The translations under genes were made by a program, and so were the position numbers. Below are positions 1-6,424 of a DNA stretch of 16,535 nucleotides, piece after piece (position 1 is the stretch's first letter; every line of letters starts with the position of its first letter). The stretch spans positions 1 to 16,535 of the forward strand of contig CALEMG010000349.1 in assembly GCA_937910835.1 (NCBI GenBank), in the 5' to 3' direction. The stretch is from an uncultured Alphaproteobacteria bacterium (GTDB lineage: Bacteria; Pseudomonadota; Alphaproteobacteria; Sneathiellales; Sneathiellaceae). The notes beneath the pieces were generated by a model, which had not been told where the DNA came from, did no database searches, and saw only the letters and a program-made list of their open reading frames with translations.

Positions 1-107
1 CCTTCTTCAAGGGTGATGGGCGGCAGATCACGGCGCTCTGGGTGCTGGGTGATATCGACGCGGTCAAGAGCCAGCTCGGCCCCGCCGCGAGTTCTAATTT
101 CGTCTGA
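1..107 (+). CDS. C-terminal end of a SnoaL-like / NTF2-fold protein (partial)
   Basis: An open frame enters from the left edge (codons start at base 3) and stops at TGA 105-107, giving about 34 residues. It contains DGRQITALWVLGDIDAVK followed by a short polar tail. The pattern 'F-x-x-x-DG-x-I-x-x-x-W-V-x-G-D-x-x-x-x-x-x-Q-L' is typical of the last strand and tail of SnoaL-like polyketide-cyclase or ester-cyclase proteins of the NTF2 fold, small proteins that often act on lipid or polyketide-like ligands. This is family resemblance from a short fragment; substrate and start are not visible. Only 11 bp separate its stop from the next start, so the two are probably co-transcribed. Confidence 0.5.
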   Translation, partial: FFKGDGRQITALWVLGDIDAVKSQLGPAASSNFV

Positions 108-118
108 ATGAAATAACC

Positions 119-724
119 ATGAAACTTCCGGGAACTGCAGGCTACGTGGAGACAGCGGAGCGATTGATTCCGCGCTATGAAGCGCTTGATTTTGACGAGT
201 TGCATGCCGTCATGCTCGATCTGATGCCGCAAAAGCCGATCCGGCTGCTGGATATCGGGGCGGGCACGGGGAGAGACGCGGCCCTGTTTGCGGCCCAAGG
301 CCATCAGGTGACCGCGGTGGAGCCGACTGATGCCTTCCGTCTCGCGGGGGAGCGTCTTCATGCTGCCCATGATATCGAGTGGATTGATGACGGCCTACCA
401 GACCTGGCGTCACTTTCGGGGCGGACTGGCTCGTTTGATTTTGTCCTGCTCACGGGTGTCTGGATGCATTTGGAAAAAACGGAGCGAATTAAGGCTATGC
501 CGGTGCTTGCCTCTCTTATGGCTCCGGGTGCGCGCCTCATCATGTCGCTCCGTCATGGGCCGGTGCCGGAAGGACGGCGGATGTTTGAGGTGACAGGAGA
601 GGAGACAATTGGCCTTGCCGGTGCTGAGGGCTTGCGCCTGATCCGTGAATGCCAGACAGAGTCCATTCAGCCCGACAACCGCGCCAATGGTGTGCATTGG
701 ACGATGCTCGCCTTTCGCCGCTGA
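119..724 (+). CDS. Class I SAM-dependent methyltransferase
   Basis: This 201-residue protein has the Rossmann-type SAM-binding signature. Motif I is LDIGAGTGR at residues 44-52. The acidic residue after strand beta2 that would hold the ribose hydroxyls is E68 in AVEPTD, and the hydrophobic strand 'FDFVLLTGVWMHL' at 106-118 corresponds to motif II/post-II. It should transfer a methyl group from S-adenosylmethionine in the cytoplasm; the acceptor cannot be read from sequence. Length fits the compact single-domain members of the family. The ATG at 119 has no strong Shine-Dalgarno, but it starts 11 bp after the preceding stop, which suggests translation by re-initiation. A stem-loop follows the stop codon directly. 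Confidence 0.85.
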   Translation: MKLPGTAGYVETAERLIPRYEALDFDELHAVMLDLMPQKPIRLLDIGAGTGRDAALFAAQGHQVTAVEPTDAFRLAGERLHAAHDIEWIDDGLPDLASLSGRTGSFDFVLLTGVWMHLEKTERIKAMPVLASLMAPGARLIMSLRHGPVPEGRRMFEVTGEETIGLAGAEGLRLIRECQTESIQPDNRANGVHWTMLAFRR

Positions 725-759
725 AGGTGAAATCGCTCAAAAAACAGGCGATTTTTCAG
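721..759 (+). terminator. Probable intrinsic terminator after the methyltransferase
   Basis: AAATCGC (730-736) pairs with GCGATTT (748-754) around an A-rich 11-base loop, and a run of five T lies at 752-756. An outer CTGAA/TTCAG pair (721-725 with 755-759) can extend the stem across a four-base bulge. It begins at the methyltransferase stop codon, the expected place for the end of that transcript. Confidence 0.55.
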
Positions 760-828
760 CGTCTGAAGTGGTTGGGCTAGAAACTCCTGCCGCTGCCGAG
801 CTTGCAAGCGGCTGAGAGGAGAACGTGG

Positions 829-854
829 AAGAAGGGACTTCCATGCCCCTTCTT
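829..854. other. Stem-loop in the 725-905 intergenic region
   Basis: AAGAAGGG (829-836) and CCCTTCTT (847-854) form a perfect 8-bp stem with a 10-base loop. There is no long T-tract on either side, so it is either a weak bidirectional terminator between the converging methyltransferase and BLUF genes or an RNA-stabilising hairpin. No gene is visible in the surrounding 180 bp. Confidence 0.4.
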
Positions 855-865
855 TGCCGTTCGTA

Positions 866-886
866 TTTCCGCGATCCACGCGGAAA
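866..886 (-). terminator. Stem-loop just downstream of the BLUF gene
   Basis: TTTCCGCG (866-873) and CGCGGAAA (879-886) form a perfect 8-bp stem around the loop ATCCA. It ends 20 bp beyond the BLUF stop codon on the minus strand. A T-run is missing, so it may protect the 3' end or assist Rho rather than act as a classical intrinsic terminator. Confidence 0.4.
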
Positions 887-905
887 CGGCTTACGGTTTG
901 ACCCG

Positions 906-1316
906 TCATTCATAAAAGGTTTTTAGAAGCTTCATTGCGATGTGCGGATTGTTGACAACTGACGGATCGGTAAAGCGATCACTCCTAAAGTCGACTAAAC
1001 TCGGGATGTCTTTTAAGTCTGCATTGTTCACGGAGCGGAATCCCATAGACCAGCCGTCGAAGCTTCGGCTGTCTGCCTTTTCCTTGCAAAGAATAATGAT
1101 CCCGCGATGCCGACTGTCTTTGCCAATCCGGTCGAATGTCTTTGTAATTGCCGCTTCTTCGCCTTCAAGCACCTGCATGAAGCTGCCATCCTTGTAGAGT
1201 AGCATGCCGGTCACATTATTCATTGTGTTACGTATCCGGCTTACCGTCAGGATAGCCATCAGTTCATCCGCACTCATAAGATGGCTGGCCGAACTCACGT
1301 AAACCATATAATACAT
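906..1316 (-). CDS. Single-domain BLUF blue-light photoreceptor
   Basis: This 136-residue protein is essentially one BLUF domain, which binds FAD and senses blue light. The key residues are all present: Tyr6 in the first strand (YVSSA), Asn34 in NNVTGMLL, Gln48 in FMQVLEG, and the Trp89/Met91 pair in DGWSMGF on strand beta5. Tyr and Gln carry the light-driven hydrogen-bond switch in characterised BLUF proteins. No EAL, GGDEF or cyclase output domain is fused, so it must signal through a partner. I chose ATG 1316 because the family starts right at the first strand and GGGAGGG lies about 9 bases upstream; a longer frame to 1388 would overlap the aminotransferase and adds non-BLUF residues. The gene follows the aminotransferase stop by 25 bp. 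Confidence 0.9.
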   Translation of the reverse strand: MYYMVYVSSASHLMSADELMAILTVSRIRNTMNNVTGMLLYKDGSFMQVLEGEEAAITKTFDRIGKDSRHRGIIILCKEKADSRSFDGWSMGFRSVNNADLKDIPSLVDFRSDRFTDPSVVNNPHIAMKLLKTFYE

Positions 1317-1325
1317 CGATATCTT

Positions 1326-1340
1326 CCCTCCCTGTGGAGG
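1326..1340 (-). promoter_or_regulatory. Hairpin-sequestered ribosome binding site of the BLUF gene
   Basis: On the minus strand CCTCC (1340-1336), loop ACAG and GGAGG (1331-1327) form a 5-bp GC-rich hairpin whose 3' arm is the BLUF Shine-Dalgarno. The aminotransferase TAG (1344-1342) lies directly against the 5' arm. A ribosome finishing the aminotransferase would be placed to open the hairpin, a layout typical of translational coupling. The effect is inferred, the pairing is seen. Confidence 0.5.
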
Positions 1341-1341
1341 T

Positions 1342-2745
1342 CTAATCCTTCTGCCAATTCTCTCTGAACGCCATTGCGGTGACGTCATCGAGGCCTTTGG
1401 TAAAGCGGTCGAACATCTCGTCGATTTCGTCTTCCGTGATGATCAAAGGCGGGCAGAGGGCTAGATTGTCGCCCGCGACAGCCCGGCTGATAACGCCAGC
1501 GTCCTGCATGGCCTGTGCCGTTTTCGCTCCCGCCTTGAACTTCGGATCGAAGGAACGCTTGGTCTTCTTGTCGGCAACCAGTTCGATCGCGCCGATCAAG
1601 CCTGTCGCCCGGACTTCGCCAACCAGCGGATGATCGGCGAGGGCTTCAAACCGCTCGACAAACCGTTTGGAGACATGGCGTACATGACCGAGGATATTCC
1701 GCTCTTCCATCAGCTCCATGGTCCGCATCCCGACAGCGGCGGGCACCGGATGGCCGGAATAGGTGAAGCCATGGGCGAAGGCACCATGTTTCTCGCTCTG
1801 CTTGACCATCCCATCAAATATATCTTGTGAGACCATGACCGCCGAGATCGGCAGATAGGCGCTGGAGAGCGCTTTCGCACAGGACAGGCTATCAGGCTGG
1901 ATATCAAAGGTCTGTGACCCCCACATCTGACCTGTCCGGCCAAAGCCGCAGATCACTTCATCGGCAATCATCAGCACATCATACTTCCGAAGGACGGCTT
2001 GTATTTTTTCGAAATAGGTGGCAGGCGGAATAATCACGCCGCCCGCGCCCATGATCGGCTCAGCGATAAAGGCGGCGACCGTGTCCGGTCCTTCCTTCAG
2101 GATCAGCTTTTCCAAATCATCGGCGCAGCGGGTCGCGAATTCCTCTTCTGTCTCGCCGTCCTTGCCATAGCGGTAGTAATGCGGGCAGGAGGTGTGCAGG
2201 ATATTCTTGATCGGCAGATCGAAGTCATTATGGAGCGGCGGAAGTCCGGTCAGGCTCGCTGCTGCAACCGTAACGCCGTGATAGCCCTTCTGGCGGGAGA
2301 TGATTTTCTTTTTCTCCGGGCGGCCAAGGCTGTTGTTGTAATACCAGACCAGCTTGACGACGGTATCGTTTGCCTCCGATCCGGAGTTGGCAAAAAAGAC
2401 TTTCGAGAAGGGCACAGGTGCGATATCGAGTAACTTCTCCGCGAGGCGGATGCCTGGCTCCGTCGATTTGCTGGCGAAGGAATGATAGAAGGGCAGCTTA
2501 CGCATCTGCTCGATGGCGGCCTCGATCAGTTCTTCCTCGCCGAAGCCGAAAGACGCGCACCAAAGACCAGCCAGCCCCTCGATATATTCCTTGCCGTCTT
2601 CATCATAGACATTCACGCCCTTGCCGGTCTCGATAATCAGCGGGCCTTCGGTCAAATGGGTTGAGAGATTGGTATAGGAATGTATCAGGCTTTTCGCATC
2701 GCGGGCGGCAAGGGAATTTCCCTGAAGTAAGCTGGGGCTGCTCAT
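1342..2745 (-). CDS. Class III PLP-dependent omega-aminotransferase
   Basis: This 467-residue protein is a full-length class III aminotransferase. It shows NSGSEAND (120-127), which binds the PLP phosphate; DEV (262-264), whose Asp contacts the pyridine nitrogen; and the Schiff-base lysine K291 in SCAKALSSAYLPISAV. GLW (60-62) carries the Trp common in omega-amino acid:pyruvate enzymes, and R384 or a nearby Arg in GEVRATGLIGAIEL is a conserved family region. Likely reactions are transfer of amino groups from GABA, beta-alanine, a diamine or taurine to pyruvate or an oxoacid; the exact donor cannot be read. GAGG lies 8 bases before the ATG. It is the first gene of a two-gene unit with BLUF. 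A succinate-semialdehyde-like dehydrogenase 2.2 kb away could take the product. Confidence 0.9.
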   Translation of the reverse strand: MSSPSLLQGNSLAARDAKSLIHSYTNLSTHLTEGPLIIETGKGVNVYDEDGKEYIEGLAGLWCASFGFGEEELIEAAIEQMRKLPFYHSFASKSTEPGIRLAEKLLDIAPVPFSKVFFANSGSEANDTVVKLVWYYNNSLGRPEKKKIISRQKGYHGVTVAAASLTGLPPLHNDFDLPIKNILHTSCPHYYRYGKDGETEEEFATRCADDLEKLILKEGPDTVAAFIAEPIMGAGGVIIPPATYFEKIQAVLRKYDVLMIADEVICGFGRTGQMWGSQTFDIQPDSLSCAKALSSAYLPISAVMVSQDIFDGMVKQSEKHGAFAHGFTYSGHPVPAAVGMRTMELMEERNILGHVRHVSKRFVERFEALADHPLVGEVRATGLIGAIELVADKKTKRSFDPKFKAGAKTAQAMQDAGVISRAVAGDNLALCPPLIITEDEIDEMFDRFTKGLDDVTAMAFRENWQKD

Positions 2746-2783
2746 TGCAATATCCTCGATTAGGAAATGGGATCGTTCTTATA

Positions 2784-2813
2784 TTTGTAGAGCGAATATC
2801 GAGCCGCTGTCAA
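2784..2813 (-). promoter_or_regulatory. Candidate sigma70-type promoter of the aminotransferase-BLUF unit
   Basis: On the minus strand a perfect -35 hexamer TTGACA (2813-2808) is followed by an 18-bp spacer and TACAAA (2789-2784, 4 of 6 matches to TATAAT). The start point would fall near 2777, giving a leader of about 30 bases before the ATG at 2745. It lies in the 142-bp divergent region shared with the alpha/beta hydrolase. Confidence 0.45.
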
Positions 2814-2887
2814 AGACCGTTTATAACTATCTTGCCTGACTTCCCGCTCTATGGCTTAATAGGCGAAATAATCGGGGAAGTGGTCGT

Positions 2888-3811
2888 ATGAGTGAGTATT
2901 TTACCTATGCCGGCGCCGACGGGCAGGCAATCCATATATACCGTTGGATTGGGGAGAAAAAACCAAAGGCGATTGTGCAGATCGCGCATGGTATGGCGGA
3001 ACATGGTGCTCGCTATGAACGGCTTGCTCAAGCTTTGAATGAATTCGGCTATATCGTCTATGCGAATGACCATCGCGGCCATGGCCAAACGATTGCGGAA
3101 GGGGAAATTCCGGGCCATATGGGGGATGACGACGGCTGGAACAAGGCAGTCGAGGATCTCTATCTGCTTAACCGGGAAATTGCGGTGGAGCACCCGGGCT
3201 TGCCGATCCTGATGCTCGGTCATTCGATGGGCTCCTTCATGGCGCAGCAGTATATGGCGCAGCATGGCGAGACGATTGCCGGTGTCGCGCTTTCCGCCAC
3301 TAACGGCCCGCCCGGTGTCCTTGGCCGGATAGCCCAGCTTGTTATCCGTTTTGAAAAGCTGCGCTTCGGCGCCAAGGGGCACAGCCCCTTGATTATGGGG
3401 ATGACCTTCAAGACGTTTAACAAGCAGTTTGCGCCTAACCGGACGGAGTTTGACTGGCTCTCGCGGGACGAGGCGGAGGTGGATAAATATGTCGCCGATC
3501 CGCTCTGTGGTTATGAATGCTCGATCGCTACCTGGCGCGGGCTTCTCGATGCGCTGACGAAAGTTGCGAGCCCGTCTGCGTTGAAAAAGATGAACAAGCA
3601 GATGCCGATATTCGTCTTCAACGGTAGCGAAGATCCCGTGGGCGAGAACACGAAGGGTGTGAAACGGCTCCTCGCGGCCTATCACCGGCATGGCTTCACG
3701 CGGGTCACCCATAAATTCTATGTTGGCGGGCGGCACGAGATGCTGAACGAGACCAATCGCGATGAGGTCACGACCGATATTATTGCCTGGGTCAATAACG
3801 TAATTAGCTAA
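2888..3811 (+). CDS. Alpha/beta hydrolase, monoacylglycerol lipase / lysophospholipase type
   Basis: This 307-residue protein has the hallmarks of the Hydrolase_4 (monoglyceride lipase-like) group. These are the oxyanion-side motif HGMAEH (34-39), DHRGHG (61-66) and the nucleophile elbow GHSMGS with Ser113. The acid is probably Asp249 (GSEDPVG), and the catalytic His is His283 in GGRHEMLNE, the usual family position. The cap domain spans roughly 135-225. No signal peptide is seen, so it should act in the cytoplasm on monoacylglycerols, lysophospholipids or similar esters. A GGGGAAG stretch lies before the ATG at 2888. It is divergent from the aminotransferase and followed 70 bp later by the GST-like gene, which has a promoter of its own. 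Confidence 0.88.
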   Translation: MSEYFTYAGADGQAIHIYRWIGEKKPKAIVQIAHGMAEHGARYERLAQALNEFGYIVYANDHRGHGQTIAEGEIPGHMGDDDGWNKAVEDLYLLNREIAVEHPGLPILMLGHSMGSFMAQQYMAQHGETIAGVALSATNGPPGVLGRIAQLVIRFEKLRFGAKGHSPLIMGMTFKTFNKQFAPNRTEFDWLSRDEAEVDKYVADPLCGYECSIATWRGLLDALTKVASPSALKKMNKQMPIFVFNGSEDPVGENTKGVKRLLAAYHRHGFTRVTHKFYVGGRHEMLNETNRDEVTTDIIAWVNNVIS

Positions 3812-3832
3812 TCGGAGCGCGTTGCGTCGGGC

Positions 3833-3861
3833 TTGACAGCTCTCTGTTGATGCCATAAAGT
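3833..3861 (+). promoter_or_regulatory. Sigma70-type promoter for the GST-like gene
   Basis: TTGACA (3833-3838, perfect) is separated by exactly 17 bp from TAAAGT (3856-3861, 4 of 6 matches). The start point would fall near 3868, only about 14 bases before the ATG at 3882. The leader has no Shine-Dalgarno, so the mRNA may be initiated nearly leaderless. Confidence 0.55.
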
Positions 3862-3881
3862 TTTCCCGCTCTCTATCATCT

Positions 3882-4907
3882 ATGAATATCAACATGAGCG
3901 GACAGGCAGAGGGGCGTTATACCCTTATCGGCGGCAACGCTTCCCCTTATTCTCTGAAAATGCGCGCTCATATGCATTACCGGAGGCTGCCCTACAATTG
4001 GATCCTCCGCACGGTAGAGAATGATCATCTGTTGGAGGGATTGCGCCCGGTTCTTGTGCCGGTGCTGAAACTGCCGGAGGATGGCAGCCTGCATCTCGAC
4101 AGCACAAAGCTCATCTATCTGTTGGAGGAACGGCACCCGGACGACCGCTCGGTCATTCCCGTCGATTCCGCCCATGCTTTCCTTGCTCATCTGGTCGAGG
4201 ATATGGCTGATGAATGGGTTACCAAGATGATGTTCCATTACCGCTGGGCCTATGACGCGGATATTCACTATGCCGCGCGCTGGATTGCTGATGACCGTTC
4301 CCCCGGCGATACGGAGGAACAGCGGGAGAAATTTGCTCAGTTCTTTACCGACCGGCAGATTGGCCGGATGCCGCTCGTTGGCTGCACGCCGGAAAACGCC
4401 CCGATTATCGAGGCGGGCTTCCATCATATTCTGGCGCTTTTGCATGCCGATGTTGGCCAGTATAAATACCTCTTCGGGACGCGGCCCTCTATCGCCGATT
4501 TCGGACTCTATGGGCAGCTCCGGACGCTGTCCATCGATCCGACGCCGATGTCTATCATGCGCGATGAAGCGCAGCGGGCAGAAAGCTGGCTCAGGCAGCT
4601 CGATGATGCCTCAGGCATTGAGGGGGATTGGTTCGCCGTCGGAGAGTTGCCGCCAATGACGAAGGCGCTGATCACCTATAGTGCGGAGGTTTATCTTCCC
4701 TTCCTTGCGGCCAATGCGGCGGCGATCGAGAAAGGGAAGGAGACATTCTCTGTCGAACTTGATGGTAAGCCCTATTCGCAGGGTGTCTTCAAATATCAGG
4801 TGAAATGTCTGGATGAGTTGAAAGCGCGCTATAAAGCGCTCCCCGAGGAGGCCAAGTCTGTTGTTGATGACCTGATCGGGGAGGCGGGGATTAAAATCCT
4901 GAGCTGA
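3882..4907 (+). CDS. Glutathione S-transferase-like protein with an extended C-terminus
   Basis: This 341-residue protein begins with a thioredoxin-fold GST N-domain. TLIGGNASPYSLKMR (14-28) has SPYS where GSTs keep the catalytic Ser/Cys; the cis-Pro region is VLVPVLKLP (57-65); and Asp73-Ser74 in LHLDSTKLI fits the gamma-glutamyl binding position. A helical C-domain follows, with the typical SIADFGLYGQL core (helix alpha6 N-capping box). The usual GST length is 200-230 residues, so the last roughly 100 residues form an extra helical segment. Activity could be conjugation, isomerisation or dehalogenation of small electrophiles. ATG 3882 was taken as start; ATG 3894 is an equally possible second start, neither having a visible Shine-Dalgarno. 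Its stop lies 3 bp from the stop of the converging aldehyde dehydrogenase. Confidence 0.75.
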   Translation: MNINMSGQAEGRYTLIGGNASPYSLKMRAHMHYRRLPYNWILRTVENDHLLEGLRPVLVPVLKLPEDGSLHLDSTKLIYLLEERHPDDRSVIPVDSAHAFLAHLVEDMADEWVTKMMFHYRWAYDADIHYAARWIADDRSPGDTEEQREKFAQFFTDRQIGRMPLVGCTPENAPIIEAGFHHILALLHADVGQYKYLFGTRPSIADFGLYGQLRTLSIDPTPMSIMRDEAQRAESWLRQLDDASGIEGDWFAVGELPPMTKALITYSAEVYLPFLAANAAAIEKGKETFSVELDGKPYSQGVFKYQVKCLDELKARYKALPEEAKSVVDDLIGEAGIKILS

Positions 4908-4910
4908 TCC

Positions 4911-6338
4911 CTAGACGGAGAAGCCGCCAAGCTTGGTTTCCAGATATTCCATGATCCCTTCTTTGGCGCCTTCACGCCCGAGGCCGCTGTCCTTCATTCC
5001 GCCGAAGGGGGCGGCGGCACTGGTTGGGTTGATGTCGTTGATGCCAATGATCCCGAACCGTAAGCCTTCAAACATCCGCATGGCGCGGGAGATATCGCGG
5101 GTATAGACATAGGCCGCAAGGCCATATTCGGTATCGTTCGCCTTTTCCAGCACTTCCGCCTCATTCTCGAACCGGATGACCGGCGCGACGGGACCAAAGG
5201 TTTCCTCCCGATAGATCAGCATGTCTTCCGTCACATTGGCGAGCACGGTCGGGGCGTAGAAATAACCCTTGTCGAGCCCGTTGGATTTGATAGGTACGCC
5301 GCCGGTGACCAGCTCTGCGCCCTTGGAAATGGCATCCTGCACCTGCCGCTCCACCTTGTCGATGGCCGCCTGATTGACAAGTGGGCCGATGGCAACGCCA
5401 TCCTCAAACCCGCTGCCGGCTTTCATCTTGGAGACGCGCTCCTCGAATGTGGCGACAAACTGATCATAAGAGCCGTTCTGCACAAAGAAGCGGTTCGGGC
5501 TAATGCAGGCCTGCCCGGTGTTAAGGAATTTGACGAGGGAGCCGCCTTTGGCCGCATGGGCCGGGTCCACATCCTCGAACACGACGAAGGGAGCATGGCC
5601 GCCAAGCTCCGCCGAGACGCGCTTCATATTGGCGCTGGCCTGCCCGGCCAGCATCTTGCCCACATTGGTGGAGCCGGTGAAGGTGAGCTTGCGGACTGAC
5701 GGATGGCTGGTGAACACTTCGCCGACGGGTTTCGGATCCGCCGCCGTGACCATATTGACGACCCCCGGCGGAATGCCGGCTGCCTCGAATATCTCGAACA
5801 TCGCAATGGCGCAGAGCGGGGTGGCTTCGGCGGGCTTCAACACGACCGTGCAACCGGCAGCGAGGGCCGGGCCGACTTTTCGCGTGATCATCGAGATCGG
5901 GTAATTCCAGGGAGTGACCGCTGCAACTACGCCTACCGGCTGGTGAAGGACCATGAAGCGCTGATCCCCGCGGGCGGAGGGAAGGATTTCACCATTCACG
6001 CGCTTCGCCTCCTCCGCATACCAGAGGAGGAAGTCCGCGCCATACTGCACTTCATTTCGGGCGGCTTTGAGCGGCTTGCCCTGTTCTTCGGTCATAATGC
6101 GCGCGAGATCCTCTTTGCGCTCGACCATGATCTGATAGGCTTTATAGAGATAGGCGGAACGCTGATAGGCGGTGGTGCCGGACCAGTCACGGAAGGCAAC
6201 ATCCGCAGCCTCGATCGCGCGGGTGGCCTCCAAAGCGCCGCCATCGGCAACCTGTTTGATGACATCTCCCGTCGCCGGATTGAGAACGTCGAAGCTGTTA
6301 CCGCTGTCGGCGGTGACCCATTTTCCGTCAATATACAT
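4911..6338 (-). CDS. NAD(P)-dependent aldehyde dehydrogenase, succinate-semialdehyde dehydrogenase-like
   Basis: From ATG 6338 the protein has 475 residues, normal for the family. Catalytic and cofactor residues are intact: Asn145 in TPWNYP, Lys168 in LKPAE, FTGST (220-224), general base Glu244 in AELGGHAPF, nucleophile Cys278 in GQACISPNRFF, and EETFGPV (378-384). It oxidises an aldehyde to the acid with NAD(P)+; overall pattern resembles succinate/glutarate-semialdehyde dehydrogenases, but the substrate is inferred. The start is uncertain. ATG 6338 begins at the family's usual MYIDGKWV and has AAAGG 11 bases upstream, while ATG 6374 would add 12 residues (MNFPPTRKVSKN) and lacks a clear binding site. 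The frame remains open to 6518 but that would overlap the hydroxylase gene. It is the third gene of the 7751-4911 unit. Confidence 0.88.
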   Translation of the reverse strand: MYIDGKWVTADSGNSFDVLNPATGDVIKQVADGGALEATRAIEAADVAFRDWSGTTAYQRSAYLYKAYQIMVERKEDLARIMTEEQGKPLKAARNEVQYGADFLLWYAEEAKRVNGEILPSARGDQRFMVLHQPVGVVAAVTPWNYPISMITRKVGPALAAGCTVVLKPAEATPLCAIAMFEIFEAAGIPPGVVNMVTAADPKPVGEVFTSHPSVRKLTFTGSTNVGKMLAGQASANMKRVSAELGGHAPFVVFEDVDPAHAAKGGSLVKFLNTGQACISPNRFFVQNGSYDQFVATFEERVSKMKAGSGFEDGVAIGPLVNQAAIDKVERQVQDAISKGAELVTGGVPIKSNGLDKGYFYAPTVLANVTEDMLIYREETFGPVAPVIRFENEAEVLEKANDTEYGLAAYVYTRDISRAMRMFEGLRFGIIGINDINPTSAAAPFGGMKDSGLGREGAKEGIMEYLETKLGGFSV

Positions 6339-6424
6339 ATTCTTTGAAACCTTTCGCGTCGGCGGGAAGTTCATATTCTTGATTTTTGCGCAGTCTACTG
6401 ATTTATCCACGCCAGTAAAGCTTA

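Noticed and set aside
1317..1388. Longer BLUF start at 1388
   Set aside because: It would overlap the aminotransferase by 47 bp and add 24 residues that precede the first BLUF strand; the start at 1316 has a good Shine-Dalgarno.
2841..3872. TTCCCGCTCT occurring upstream of both the hydrolase (2841-2850) and the GST gene (3863-3872)
   Set aside because: The copies sit at different distances from their start codons (38 and 10 bases) and 10 bp of identity is not enough to call a shared operator.
2849..3895. Long minus-strand open frame (348 codons) opposite the alpha/beta hydrolase
   Set aside because: The plus strand carries a complete catalytic triad in family order; the antisense frame has no motif and would cross two promoters.
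5703..6347. Plus-strand open frame (214 codons) opposite the aldehyde dehydrogenase
   Set aside because: It is antisense to a fully conserved enzyme and rich in residues expected from reversed codons.
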